Shown piece after piece: positions 26,693 to 35,949 of a stretch of DNA of 64,000 nt. This DNA comes from AC-32 sp963717475 (GTDB lineage: Bacteria; Actinomycetota; Thermoleophilia; Gaiellales; Gaiellaceae). The stretch spans positions 1,302,001 to 1,366,000 of the forward strand of contig OY970337.1 of assembly GCA_963717475.1 (NCBI GenBank). The letters run 5' to 3'. The stretch's first letter is position 1; every line of letters begins with the position of its first letter. The translations under genes were made by a program, and so were the position numbers. The notes below the pieces were generated by a model. It was not told where the DNA came from, did no database searches, and worked only from the letters and a program-made list of their open reading frames with translations.

Positions 26693-28342
26693 CTAGGCCG
26701 GGCAGGGGTTGGAGTTGAGCATCTGGCGGAAGTTGTTCGTCCGCAGACGCGTGGCCGGGTTCGGGCCGGGGTAGAAGCTGAAGAGCAGCGGCCCGTACTC
26801 GGCGGTCGAGTTTCCGCCGAACGTGTTGGTCGTGCCCGGGATGTTCGTGCCACCGAGCTGCCACACGCAGTTGCCGTGTGGGTTCCGGTTCATCGTCGAC
26901 GTTCCCGTCGAGTAGATCGGATAGAACTGCGCGCCCGGCGGCGGGTTGGTGCAGCCGTTCCCGGTGATCCGGTCGCAGCTCCCGCCGAAGTCCGCCGCCT
27001 CGATGCGCGGCAGGTCGGTCTCGAAGGCGACCCGGCTGTAGTTCTGGTTCCCGTTGAAGAGCGGGCTCGTGAACAGCACCGAGGTCGAGTGGTACTTCTG
27101 GTCTTGCCCACGGTTCCGCCCGGTTCCGGGCCAGTTCAAGCCGTACGCCGGCCCATCGAAGTCGATGTCCGTCCCGAGACAGCCGCCGATCGGCGACTAA
27201 CAGCGAATCGTCCGCGTTGAAGCAGCCGACGTCGTCGTCGTCGAGGCCTTCGTCGTTGCTCAGGCAGTCGCCCGTCTGCCTCATCGGCCTGGTTGCAGTA
27301 CTCGAAGTGGCCGATCTCGTCCGAGAACGCGACGTTGTAGGTGTGCGCCGCCCACGGGACGCGGGTGTGCTCGCTCGAGCTCCCGTACATCGGGTGGTAG
27401 GCGTACGGCGCCTCGTCACAGGTCGCCGCGTCGGGCTGGTACAGGATCTGCTGGAACCCGTTCTCGACGCTGGCGGTCATCGATCCGGACTGGCCGCTCG
27501 TCAGGTCGTGGATCACGACCTGGAAGCCGGCAGCCGTGTCGTGCATGTCGACCGTCAGGACGTCGCCCGAGTTCATCCACAGGTCGGTCGCCGGGTTCGG
27601 AGTGATCGCGTCATACGGCGGCGAGAACGCCGTCAGCGGGTCGGGCGCCGCGTGCGGCACGCCGCTGTGGGTGATGAACGCGAACGACACGGGCTCGATG
27701 CCGACCGTGTCGAGGCAGTCCTCGTTGTTCGGCTGGCCCGTGTTGCCGTTCTGGTTGAGGCTGTCGATCGTCAGAGCGGCGCACCACTTGGTGGCGCTGC
27801 AGCTGACGCCCGGCGGCCAGGAAACCCAGCCCGGCGGATAGAACTGCATCTCCATGAAGGCGGCGCCCGGGTGCTTGCCGATGTAGTCGGCGGCGTTCTC
27901 GTCGGTGCCGTCGAAGATGTTGCTGTCGCTGTCGGGCGTGCACGTGTTCGTCCACTCCGGGAACGACTGGGTGTCGCACATCGCCATCCCGAACCAGAAC
28001 GCCGGGCGGAGCTGGAAGTTCCAGGTCGCCCCGGTGCCGGCCTGGTTCGGCTGCAGGTGCGGATCGCTCGGGAGCTTCAGGCGGTAGAGGTTGGAGTTTC
28101 CGGCTCCTTGCGTGCTCCGAGTAGAAGAGCAGCGAGGGCTCGTCGTGGCCGGTATACGCGCCCTCGTAGCCGATCGAGTCCTTCACCTCGGTGCAGATCT
28201 GAAGGCCCTGGCTGCAGTTGCGGACGCCGTACTCGTCGGTGGTGCCGCTGCTCGAGCCCGGCCGCACCGAGCCCGTCGCGAAGGGAGCGATGACGAGCAC
28301 CCCCGCAACCGCGAGCATGAAAGCAAGGACAAACCGTCTCAT
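26693..28342 (-). pseudogene. Secreted protein of unknown function, three apparent frameshifts
   Basis: ATG 28342 has a good AAAGGAGA ribosome site and encodes a signal peptide (MRRFVLAFMLAVAGVLVIAP). The secreted part carries PSLLFYSEHA, NSNLYRLKLP, AFWFGMAMCDTQSFPE, GKHPGAAFMEMQFYPPGW, FQVVIHDLTSGQSGSM, SSEHTRVPWAAHTYNVAFSDEIGHFEYCN and a C-terminal NSNPCPA, with many Cys. I know similar uncharacterised proteins from soil actinobacteria but no function. The frame changes near 28108-28112, 27275-27290 and 27190-27200. Each change fits one extra base, and together they restore a length divisible by three. Either it is decaying or the sequence has base-level errors. Confidence 0.65.
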
Positions 28343-28426
28343 CGGCTCTCCTTTCACTCTCCCCTGGGCTCCGGGACGGAGCCCGGTGGCCTTATCTATC
28401 GCCTCTCCCGGGTGGCTGTCAAACGG

Positions 28427-31400
28427 CTACGGGCGCAACACCGCTCGACGGGGGCCCTGGACGAAGCCCGCGTCGAGGAGGAGCGGCATGATCTCGGTCT
28501 CGCCGACGGCCTCGCCGTCGAAGCGCTCCACCGCGAGGCGCTTCAAGCCGGTCGCACGCACATGCTCGACCAGGGCGGCCAGCGCCTCTCTCAGCCAGCC
28601 TTCCTCGGGGTCGCGCAGCGGGACGAGCGAGCGGCCGCCGCGCTCGACGAAGAGTGCCGCCTCGCCGCCGAGCAGGACGACGTGCGCCCCGGCCACCCGG
28701 GCTGCGCGGGCTCCTGCCCGCTTCGGCCAGGGAAGCGCCGCGCCGTAGGGCTGGGCCGGGTCGGCGGCGGCGAGCACGAGCGGCTCGGGCTTCTCGCCGT
28801 CCTTCGGTCGCAGCTCGCGCAGGCGCTCGACCGCGCCACCGAGGGCGAACTGCGCGCCTCCGAGGCCTTCGACGAAGTAGCCGCGGCGGCAGAGGCCGAG
28901 CGTCTCCAGAGAGCGGAGCTCGCCGTAGACCGCCCCGAAGCCGCCGGGGATTCCCTCTGCGCGGACGCCGTCACGTGTCACGATCCCGTGCCGCTCCAGC
29001 AGCAGCTCCGCGAGGGCACGCCGGTCGGGGCCACGTCCGGGGTCAGCCCCCGGCCGCGTCCCGAAGAGACGGCTCGCGAGCGACCAGCGGCCCTGCGTCG
29101 CCGTCGTCTCCGTGGCCCGGCGGCGCGAGAATCGCCGCTCGCGAGGGCGCCTCGGCGTGGTCTGGTAGCGGCGGCCGGCACGAAGCGGCGTCCACGCGTC
29201 GTTCGTGATCTCGCCCGCCCAGACGAGATCCCAGAGTGCAGGTAGGGCTTCCTCGGCCTCGAGCCCGGTGTCGGCGAGCAGGTCGAACCAGAAGAGCGCG
29301 CTGCGGCTGAGGGCGGCCCGGAGGCGCTCGTGCACCTCGCGCTCGGGGCGGTCGGCGGCCGGCGGCTGCCCGAGCGCGACCGCATCCTCGCGGAAGTAGA
29401 GCGCCACGCGGTCGAGCCCCGCGCCGACCCAGACGACCTCGCCGGAGCCGCAGAGCGCGTCGAGCTGCTCCGGGCGGTAGCCGGGCACGCGCCGGGGCAG
29501 GACGTCGCTCTCCCAGAGCGCGACCGGAAGCGCGAGGCCCTGGAGGGGCACGAGCGCTTCGCGGAGCGACGCGCGGCGCCCGATCCCGTGCCAGCTCGGC
29601 AGGAAGCGGCCGAAGGCGGCCTGCTCGACCGGCTCGACCTCTCGGCGAAGCGCCGCGAGCGACGCGCGGCGGAGGCGGCGCAGGACCTCCGGGTCGCACC
29701 ATTCACGCTCGGTCCCGCCGGGGCGGAGCTCGCCGCGCACCAGCTCGTCGCGGCGTTCGAGGTCCCGGAGGGCCGGCTCGACGTCGCGGCCGAAGCGCTC
29801 GTTCGCCTGGGCGGTCGTGAACGGCCCGCGCGAGCGCGCGAACCGCCGCACCAGAGACTCGAGCGGCGCCTCGTCGGCTTCGAGAAAGACCTCGGGCAGG
29901 CCGCCGGGCGGCATCGCCCCGACTGCATCGCGGTAGCGCCCGGCGTCCTCCGCGGCGATCAGCCGCTCCTCGCCCGCGACCCGCACGATCACCGCGCGGC
30001 GCTCTGCCAGCAGCGACTCGGCGAGATCCTCCGGGTACTCGCCTTCGCGGAGGTCGCCCCGGCGCCGAAGCAGATCGTGCAGCTCGTCAGGCGTCCGCGC
30101 TTCGCCGCGCAGGCGCTCCTCGACGTCGGCGAGCGCGCCGGGGTCGATCAGATCGCGCAGCTCCTCCTGGCCGAGCAGCTCCTTCAGCAGGTCCCGGTCG
30201 AGCGACAGAGCCTGGGCGCGCCGCTCGGCGGCCGGCGTGTCGTCCTCGTACATGTAGTTGGCGACGTAGTCGAAGAGCAGCGAGGCCGCGTAGGGCGAGG
30301 CCGACGGGGTCTCGACGTCGACGAGGTCGATCTGCCGCGAGCGCAGGCCGCTGAGCAACCGCTTCAGCGCCGGTAGGTCGAAGACGTCCTGCAGGCACTC
30401 GCGGTAGGTCTCCAGCACCACGGGGAACGCCGGGTAGCGCCGGGCTACCTGGAGCAACGACTGAGCTTTCAAGCGCTGCTGCCACAGAGGCGTGCGCTCG
30501 CCCGGGCGCCGTCTCGGGATCAGCAGCGCGCGGCCGGCGTTCTCGCGGAAGCGCGCGCCGAAGAGCGCGGTGTCGCCGAGCTCCTGCACCACGAGCTCCT
30601 CGACGGTCTCCGGGTCGAGCAGGACGTCGTCCACCGGCGGCGGCGCGTCGGCGTCGGGCAGGTGGATCGCGATCCCGTCGTCGGACCAGATCGCCTGCGT
30701 CTCCAGGCCGAGCGACTCGCGCAGCCGAGCGCCGAGCGCCAGGGCCCAGGGCGCATGCACCCGCCCGCCGAAAGGCGTGAGCACGCAGAGCCGCCAGTCG
30801 CCGATCTCGTCGCGGAACCGCTCGACGACGATCGTCCGGTCCGAGGGCACAGCCGTCGTCGCAGACTGCTGCTCGCGGAGGAAGATCATCAGGTTCTGCG
30901 CAGCCCGCTCGTCGAGCATGTGGTCTGCGTGGAGCCGGGCGACCGCCTTCTCGTCGTCCAGCGCGACCAGCTCCCGAGAGGCAGCACCGATCGCCTCGCC
31001 CAGCTCGTAGGGCCTCCCCACGCCCTCGCCCTTCCAGAACGGCACTGCGCCGGGAACGCCGGGCGCCGGCGAGACGAGCACGCGGTCGCGGGTGATCTCC
31101 TCGATTCGCCACGTGCTCGCCCCGAGCAGGAACGTCTGCCCCGCCCGAGCCTCGTAGACCATCTCCTCGTCGAGCTCGCCCACGCGGCCTCCGCCGTCGA
31201 CGAGGTGGACGCCGAAGAGGCCGCGGTCGGGAATCGTGCCCGCGTTGGTGACCGCCAGCCGCCGCGCGCCCTGCCGGCCACGCACGACGCCCGCCGTGCG
31301 ATCCCAGACGACGCGCGCCCGCAGCTCGGCGAACTCGTCGGAGGGGTAGCGGCCGTCGAGCATGTCCAGCACGTTCTCGAGCTGCACCCGCGACAGGTCG

Positions 31401-32683
31401 GCAAACGGGTAGGCGCCGCGGACGAGGCCGTGCAGCTCGTCGACCGAGATCTCCTCGTCGGCGCAGATCGCGACGATCTGCTGCGCCAGGACGTCGAGCG
31501 GGTTGCGCGGGATCTGCGTCTCCTCGATCGCGCCGTCGAGCATCCGCCGCGCGACCACCGCGGACTCGAGCAGGTCGGCGCGGAACTTCGGGAAGATCCG
31601 GCCCTTCGAGACGGCGCCGAGCTCGTGGCCCGCGCGCCCGATCCGCTGCAGGCCGCGCGCGACCGACTTCGGCGACTCGACCTGGATCACCAGGTCCACC
31701 GCCCCCATGTCGATTCCGAGCTCGAGCGACGAGGTCGCGACCAGGCACGGGATCTCGCCCATCTTCAGCAGCTCCTCGATCTCGACGCGCTGCTCGCGCG
31801 CCAAAGAGCCGTGGTGGGCTCGCGCGATCTCTTCCTCGGCCAGGTCGTTGAGGCGCAGCGCGAGCCGCTCGGCGAGGCGGCGGTTGTTCACGAACACGAT
31901 CGTCGAGCGGTGTGAACGAACGAGCTCGAGGATCTCCGGGTAGATCGACGGCCAGATCGACTGCTGCTCCTCGGGCTCGCGCATGTCGTCGAGCGGCACG
32001 ACCACCTTCAGGTCGAGCTCCTTCGCCCGGCCCGCGTCGACGAGCTCGATCTCCCGCCCTCCGGAAACGAAGCGGCCGATCTCTTCGAGAGGTCGTTGAG
32101 TAGCAGACAGGCCGACGCGCTGGACAGGCTCGCCCACCAGCCGCTGGAGGCGCTCCAGTGACAGGGCGAGATGAGCTCCACGCTTGGTGCCTGCAACGGC
32201 ATGGACCTCGTCCACGATCACCGTCTCGACCGACTTCAGGTTCTCCCGCGCCCGCGAGGTGAGGAGCAGGAAGAGCGACTCGGGAGTCGTGATCAGGATG
32301 TCGGGCGGCTCGCGCAGCATCGCGGCGCGCTCCTTCTGCGTCGTGTCGCCGGTGCGGACGCCCACACGCAGCTCCGACCGCAGGCCGGCGAGCGGCCCGC
32401 GCAGGTTGCGCTCGATGTCGTAGTTGAGCGCCTTCAGCGGCGAGACGTACAGCAGGCGCAGCCCTTTGCCGGGCGCCGAATTGAGCCGGTCGATCCCGTA
32501 GAGGAAGGCCGCGAGCGTCTTGCCCGAGCCGGTCGGGGCCTGGATCAGCGTGTGCCCACCGCGAGCGATCGCGGGCCAGCCGAGCGTCTGGGCAGGAGTC
32601 GGTCCCTCGAAGGCGTGCGTGAACCAAGAGCGTGTCGCCTCGCTGAAGACCGAAAGTGGATCCATCCGGGCCAGCGTACCCAC
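28427..32683 (-). CDS. lhr: Lhr-type ATP-dependent helicase (full-length)
   Basis: Lhr is a 3'-5' superfamily 2 helicase involved in DNA repair. The 1,418-residue protein has motif Ia/I APTGSGKT, the DEVH box, GLSATQRPLEEIGRF, VFVNNRRLAERLA, SLELGIDMG and QRIGRAGH, then the winged-helix and beta-barrel Lhr core domains and a long C-terminal region of the Lhr-CTD type (TLWQQRLKAQSLLQVA-like segment, LPALKRLLSGLRS, later WHGIGRRASLREALVPLQG). GTG 32683 and ATG 32665 are both possible. The frame is intact over 4.2 kb. Confidence 0.92.
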   Translation of the reverse strand: MGTLARMDPLSVFSEATRSWFTHAFEGPTPAQTLGWPAIARGGHTLIQAPTGSGKTLAAFLYGIDRLNSAPGKGLRLLYVSPLKALNYDIERNLRGPLAGLRSELRVGVRTGDTTQKERAAMLREPPDILITTPESLFLLLTSRARENLKSVETVIVDEVHAVAGTKRGAHLALSLERLQRLVGEPVQRVGLSATQRPLEEIGRFVSGGREIELVDAGRAKELDLKVVVPLDDMREPEEQQSIWPSIYPEILELVRSHRSTIVFVNNRRLAERLALRLNDLAEEEIARAHHGSLAREQRVEIEELLKMGEIPCLVATSSLELGIDMGAVDLVIQVESPKSVARGLQRIGRAGHELGAVSKGRIFPKFRADLLESAVVARRMLDGAIEETQIPRNPLDVLAQQIVAICADEEISVDELHGLVRGAYPFADLSRVQLENVLDMLDGRYPSDEFAELRARVVWDRTAGVVRGRQGARRLAVTNAGTIPDRGLFGVHLVDGGGRVGELDEEMVYEARAGQTFLLGASTWRIEEITRDRVLVSPAPGVPGAVPFWKGEGVGRPYELGEAIGAASRELVALDDEKAVARLHADHMLDERAAQNLMIFLREQQSATTAVPSDRTIVVERFRDEIGDWRLCVLTPFGGRVHAPWALALGARLRESLGLETQAIWSDDGIAIHLPDADAPPPVDDVLLDPETVEELVVQELGDTALFGARFRENAGRALLIPRRRPGERTPLWQQRLKAQSLLQVARRYPAFPVVLETYRECLQDVFDLPALKRLLSGLRSRQIDLVDVETPSASPYAASLLFDYVANYMYEDDTPAAERRAQALSLDRDLLKELLGQEELRDLIDPGALADVEERLRGEARTPDELHDLLRRRGDLREGEYPEDLAESLLAERRAVIVRVAGEERLIAAEDAGRYRDAVGAMPPGGLPEVFLEADEAPLESLVRRFARSRGPFTTAQANERFGRDVEPALRDLERRDELVRGELRPGGTEREWCDPEVLRRLRRASLAALRREVEPVEQAAFGRFLPSWHGIGRRASLREALVPLQGLALPVALWESDVLPRRVPGYRPEQLDALCGSGEVVWVGAGLDRVALYFREDAVALGQPPAADRPEREVHERLRAALSRSALFWFDLLADTGLEAEEALPALWDLVWAGEITNDAWTPLRAGRRYQTTPRRPRERRFSRRRATETTATQGRWSLASRLFGTRPGADPGRGPDRRALAELLLERHGIVTRDGVRAEGIPGGFGAVYGELRSLETLGLCRRGYFVEGLGGAQFALGGAVERLRELRPKDGEKPEPLVLAAADPAQPYGAALPWPKRAGARAARVAGAHVVLLGGEAALFVERGGRSLVPLRDPEEGWLREALAALVEHVRATGLKRLAVERFDGEAVGETEIMPLLLDAGFVQGPRRAVLRP

Positions 32684-32685
32684 GC

Positions 32686-32714
32686 TTGCAAAGGCTTCGG
32701 AACTGACCTATATC
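32686..32714 (+). promoter_or_regulatory. Sigma-A-type promoter for the collagen-like gene
   Basis: TTGCAA (32686-32691) and TATATC (32709-32714) are separated by exactly 17 bases and lie about 60 bases before the collagen-like gene, close to the TTGACA/TATAAT consensus. This is the best-looking -35/-10 pair I saw in the window. A leader with an AAAGGA ribosome site follows. Confidence 0.6.
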
Positions 32715-32776
32715 GCGATTAGTACCGCTCCGGCGAACGCCGCCGGGGCGAGCCGCCAACTCGGAAAGGAACAACC

Positions 32777-33475
32777 ATGCTCAAACGCATCGGGCGCCCA
32801 CGCCGCGCTGTCGTTCTCGTGGGCGCCGCAGTTGCGGCAATCGCCGCAGCCGGAGTCGCGTACTCCTCCGGCGGGGGATCCGGCACGCTGACCGCCTGCG
32901 TCAACGACACCAACGGAAACATGCGTCTCGTCGCGTCGGCGAGCGACTGTCGCCAGCACGAGTCTGCCGTCACCTGGAACGCTGAGGGGCAGACGGGCGC
33001 GACCGGGCCGACGGGCCCACAGGGCCCAACCGGCCCGAGTGGACCGACCGGGCCGCAGGGAGTGCAGGGACCGACGGGGCCGCAGGGCGTTCAGGGGCCG
33101 ACGGGGCCGCAGGGCGCGACCGGCCCGCAGGGGCCGACCGGCGCCGACGGCGTCAGCGGCTACGAGATCGTCAGCGCCTCGGCGGCCATCGGCCCGGGGG
33201 TCATAGCCTTTGGGACGATCCCCTGTCCTGGAGGGAAGCACGTCACCGGCGGTGGCTGGACGCTCGACGATCCGATCGGGCGCGATGTTTTCGTGAACCA
33301 GTCGGGCCCGAACTCCGACGGCACCGGCTGGACGGGCTCGATCGAAAACACGAACACCTCAGGCCTGGTGACGGTGACGCTCTCGGCGATTTGTGCCGAC
33401 GTCTCCGCGACGTCTGCGTCCTCGAGAGTGCGCGTGAAGTCGTCTCGCCGGCTGCGCCTGCGGAGGCTCGGCTGA
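32777..33475 (+). CDS. Secreted collagen-like protein with 18 Gly-X-Y triplets
   Basis: The 232-residue protein has a signal peptide (MLKRIGRPRR, hydrophobic to about residue 29), a short Cys-containing domain (TACVNDTNGNMRLV, SDCRQHESAVTWN), then 18 uninterrupted Gly-X-Y triplets at residues 71-124, mostly GPT and GPQ, and a C-terminal globular region with two Cys. Without hydroxyproline, Thr and Pro at X/Y positions stabilise bacterial triple helices. A trimeric surface or exported protein is likely; a role is unknown. An AAAGGA site precedes the ATG. Confidence 0.8.
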   Translation: MLKRIGRPRRAVVLVGAAVAAIAAAGVAYSSGGGSGTLTACVNDTNGNMRLVASASDCRQHESAVTWNAEGQTGATGPTGPQGPTGPSGPTGPQGVQGPTGPQGVQGPTGPQGATGPQGPTGADGVSGYEIVSASAAIGPGVIAFGTIPCPGGKHVTGGGWTLDDPIGRDVFVNQSGPNSDGTGWTGSIENTNTSGLVTVTLSAICADVSATSASSRVRVKSSRRLRLRRLG

Positions 33476-33510
33476 AGTAACGAGCGAGGCCAGGGCCGCC
33501 GCGGCCCCGC

Positions 33511-33963
33511 TCAGGCGCGAAGCGCCTCGAGGTCGCGGCGGAACTGGTCCTCGTCCTGCACGCCGCGGTCGCCCTCCGGGTGCGGGAACGGCCAGCCCGG
33601 CTTCGGGTCGTTGGCGTAGCGCGGCATCACGTGCGTGTGCAGGTGCGGCAGCGAGTTGCCGAGGATGTCGTAGTTCAGCTTGACGGGCTGCAGGCAGCGC
33701 TCGATCCGCCGGCCGGCCTCGAGCAGCTCGAGCCAGTACTGCGCCGCTTCTTCGGAGGACAGCTCGGTCGGCTCGGCCACGTGGCGGCCGCGCCAGACGA
33801 CGACGGTGTAGCCGCGCTGCAGGTTCTCCTTCTGCAGATACGCGTCCGAGACCTCGCCGGCGAAGAAGCGCGCCCCGTATTCGGTCTCCTCCGGCCGCCC
33901 TTGCGCGCACATCGGGCAGCCCTCGCCGCGCTTGAGGTCGTAGAAGGACTGCGGCCACTCCAC
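33511..33963 (-). CDS. HIT family protein
   Basis: HIT proteins hydrolyse nucleotide conjugates such as ApnA or AMP-linked compounds. The 150-residue protein has a CPMC pair near the N-terminus (zinc ligands in several HIT proteins) and the catalytic triad SLPHLHTHVMPRY. GTG 33963 starts the domain at VEWPQSFYDLKRG; the long upstream frame is antisense to its neighbours. It is divergent from a second HIT-superfamily gene with only 27 bases between the starts. Confidence 0.88.
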   Translation of the reverse strand: MEWPQSFYDLKRGEGCPMCAQGRPEETEYGARFFAGEVSDAYLQKENLQRGYTVVVWRGRHVAEPTELSSEEAAQYWLELLEAGRRIERCLQPVKLNYDILGNSLPHLHTHVMPRYANDPKPGWPFPHPEGDRGVQDEDQFRRDLEALRA

Positions 33964-33990
33964 GCGGCCGACGTTAGCATCGCCCGAACG

Positions 33991-34554
33991 ATGCCCGAGA
34001 CCCCGGAAGAGTTCTACGAGCGCGCCAAGCACGCGCTCCTCATGCCGCCCCTCGACGAGTGGGAGACGTTCCCGTTCGACGGCGCGATGCGGCCGCGCGA
34101 GCTCCGCCCGCCGGCGCAGGACGAGAAGACGCGCCGCGGCGAAGGCGGGGTCGACTGCCACGCTTGCGGCAAGGCCTCGGACAGCCTGATCTGGGAGGAC
34201 GAGCACTGGCAGCTGACGGCGCTCGGGCCGACGGGTCTGCCCATCGTCCTGATCCTCGAGCCGAAGGAGCACTACGACATCGAGACGCTGCCGCCCGAGC
34301 TCGCTGCCGAGATGGGGCCGCTGCTGCAGCGAGTCGAGCGCGCAGCCCGGGCCGCCGGCGACATCGGCCGCGTCCACATCGGGCGCTGGGGTGAGGGCAG
34401 CGAGCATCTGCACTGGTGGTTCATGGGCCGCCCGGCCCGCATGCGGCAGCTGAGCGACAGCTTCGCCGCGATCTGGGACGACATTCTCCCGCCGGTGCCC
34501 GACGACGTCTGGCGCGAAAGCCTGGAGCGAGTCGTCGCCGCGATGGACGCATGA
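33991..34554 (+). CDS. HIT-superfamily-like protein
   Basis: The 187-residue protein has a CHAC pair, a segment LPIVLILEPKEHYDIETLPPELAAEMG typical of the HIT/GalT fold, and EHLHWWFMGRP, which has only two of the usual three His. That suggests a divergent HIT or GalT-like hydrolase. ATG 33991 has a TAGCAT box ten bases upstream (33975-33980). The stop TGA overlaps the first copy of a 14-base tandem repeat before the DUF1028 gene. Confidence 0.7.
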   Translation: MPETPEEFYERAKHALLMPPLDEWETFPFDGAMRPRELRPPAQDEKTRRGEGGVDCHACGKASDSLIWEDEHWQLTALGPTGLPIVLILEPKEHYDIETLPPELAAEMGPLLQRVERAARAAGDIGRVHIGRWGEGSEHLHWWFMGRPARMRQLSDSFAAIWDDILPPVPDDVWRESLERVVAAMDA

Positions 34555-34576
34555 CCTATTCGCCATGACCTATTCG
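34550..34576. repeat. Period-14 tandem duplication at a stop/start junction
   Basis: CATGACCTATTCG occurs twice with a 14-base period. The first ATG (34551) overlaps the HIT-like stop as ATGA and the second (34565) starts DUF1028. Removing one copy would restore the ATGA-type overlap that is common elsewhere in this window. Confidence 0.85.
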
Positions 34577-35401
34577 ATCGTCGGCCGCGACCCGGCCACG
34601 GGCGAGCTTGGAGTCGCTGTCCAGTCGAGGGCCTTCAACACTGGCGCCGTGGTGCCCTGGGGTGAGCCCGGCGTCGGGGTCGTCGCGACCCAGTCGTACA
34701 CGGAGCTGTCCTACGGGCCACTCGGGCTCGAGCTCCTGCGGGGCGGCAAGAGCCCCGAGGAGGCGCTGACCGAGCTGGTTGCCGCCGACGACGACCGTGA
34801 TTACCGGCAGGTCGCGATCCTCGACGCCGAGGGACGCGTGGCCGTCCACGTCGGCGCGGAGTGCATCCCGGCGGCGGGCTTCGCAGCCGGCGACGGTTTC
34901 AGCGCCCAGGCGAACATGGTCGCGAGCGAACGCGTCTGGGAGTCGATGGCGGAAGCCTTCCAGCGCTCCGACGGCGCCCTCGCGGAGCGCCTGCTCTCGG
35001 CCCTCGATGCGGCCGAGCAGGCCGGCGGCGACTGGCGCGGCCGCCAGGCGGGGGGCATCCTCGTCGTCGCGGCCGAAGGGAAGCCGTGGGAGCGCGAGGT
35101 CGACGTTCGCGTCGACGACCATCCGGATCCGCTCGTCGAGCTGCGGCGCCTGCTGCGGCTGCGGGAGGCCTACAGGTCGATGCGCGGGCCGCCGGGACCG
35201 AGAGACGAGGATCTCGAGGTGCTGCCCGAGCTCGACCGGCAGCTGGCGCGCGTCTTCGGCCTCACGGCGACGGGGCAGCTCGACGAGGCCCGGGAGTCGC
35301 TCGCGCCGCTGCTCGAAGCCGAGCCTCGCTGGGCCGACTTCATCCGCACGCTCGCAGACCGCGAGCTGCTACCGAACGCCCGCGAGCTGCTCGAAGGTTG
35401 A
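34565..35401 (+). CDS. DUF1028 protein (Ntn-hydrolase-like), with C-terminal peptidoglycan-binding-like extension
   Basis: The 278-residue protein begins MTYSIVGRDPATGELGVAVQSRAFNTG, the DUF1028 signature; this family has an N-terminal-nucleophile hydrolase fold but no known substrate. QANMVASERVWESM and LLSALDAAEQAGGDWRGRQAGGILV are conserved blocks. The last 80 residues (VLPELDRQLARVFGL, WADFIRTLADRELLP) are helical and could be an accessory domain. The stop overlaps the TTG of the kinase gene (TTGA). Confidence 0.82.
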   Translation: MTYSIVGRDPATGELGVAVQSRAFNTGAVVPWGEPGVGVVATQSYTELSYGPLGLELLRGGKSPEEALTELVAADDDRDYRQVAILDAEGRVAVHVGAECIPAAGFAAGDGFSAQANMVASERVWESMAEAFQRSDGALAERLLSALDAAEQAGGDWRGRQAGGILVVAAEGKPWEREVDVRVDDHPDPLVELRRLLRLREAYRSMRGPPGPRDEDLEVLPELDRQLARVFGLTATGQLDEARESLAPLLEAEPRWADFIRTLADRELLPNARELLEG

Positions 35402-35925
35402 GGCGCGTCAACGTCAAGGGCATCTCGGGCTCCGGCAAATCGACGTTCGCGGCGGAGCTCGCGCGGCGGCTCGACGTCCCGTACATCGAGCTCGACGCGC
35501 TCCACCACGGGCCGAACTGGACCGAGGCGACCGCCGAGGAGCTCACGGCGCGCGCGCGCGAGGCGATGGACGGCGCGCCCGACGGTTGGGTGATCGACGG
35601 CAATTACGAGAGCAAGCTCGGCGACACCGTGATCGGGGCCGCTGACACGATCGTTTGGCTCGACCTGCCGTTCTCGCTCAAGGCCCGCCGGCTTCTACGT
35701 CGCACACACCACCGGATCACCAACAAGGTGGAGCTCTGGAACGGCAACCGCGAGACGTGGCGGAACGTCCTCTTCAGTCGCGAGTCCCTCTTCTGGTGGA
35801 TGGTCAAAGGACACTTCCGCCACCGTCGGGAATGGCCGAAGCGCTTCGCAGGCGACCCGCGCTTTGTGCGGCTTCGTTCGGTTGCCGAGGCGAAGGAATG
35901 GCTCGAGAGCGCTTCGACGTCCTGA
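35398..35925 (+). CDS. P-loop kinase-like protein (FlaR/adenylate-kinase-like)
   Basis: The 175-residue protein has a Walker A loop GISGSGKST at its N-terminus, IELDALHHGPNWT (acceptor-site region in FlaR-like proteins), GWVIDGNYESKL, VWLDLPF (Walker B-like) and LLRRTHHR lid-like arginines. Proteins annotated as topology modulation protein or adenylate kinase look like this; the phosphate acceptor is unknown. The TTG start at 35398 overlaps the DUF1028 stop, so translation is coupled. Confidence 0.72.
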   Translation: MRRVNVKGISGSGKSTFAAELARRLDVPYIELDALHHGPNWTEATAEELTARAREAMDGAPDGWVIDGNYESKLGDTVIGAADTIVWLDLPFSLKARRLLRRTHHRITNKVELWNGNRETWRNVLFSRESLFWWMVKGHFRHRREWPKRFAGDPRFVRLRSVAEAKEWLESASTS

Positions 35926-35949
35926 TCTACACGTCCTGATCTACACGTC
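35917..35949. repeat. Second period-14 tandem duplication at a gene junction
   Basis: ACGTCCTGATCTAC occurs twice in tandem (35917-35930 and 35931-35944) and continues with ACGTC. The first copy holds the kinase stop TGA; the second supplies the TAG stop of the convergent gene. A single copy would make the two genes end within the same few bases. Confidence 0.85.

Noticed and set aside
26693..28342. Several separate short secreted or Arg-rich proteins
   Set aside because: The pieces join into one protein with continuous family-like blocks if three surplus bases are removed; the Arg-rich tails are out-of-frame translations.
33001..33150. Repetitive DNA in the collagen-like gene that could look like a CRISPR or satellite
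   Set aside because: The repeats are 9-base-scale, in frame, and encode Gly-X-Y; there are no spacers and no cas genes.
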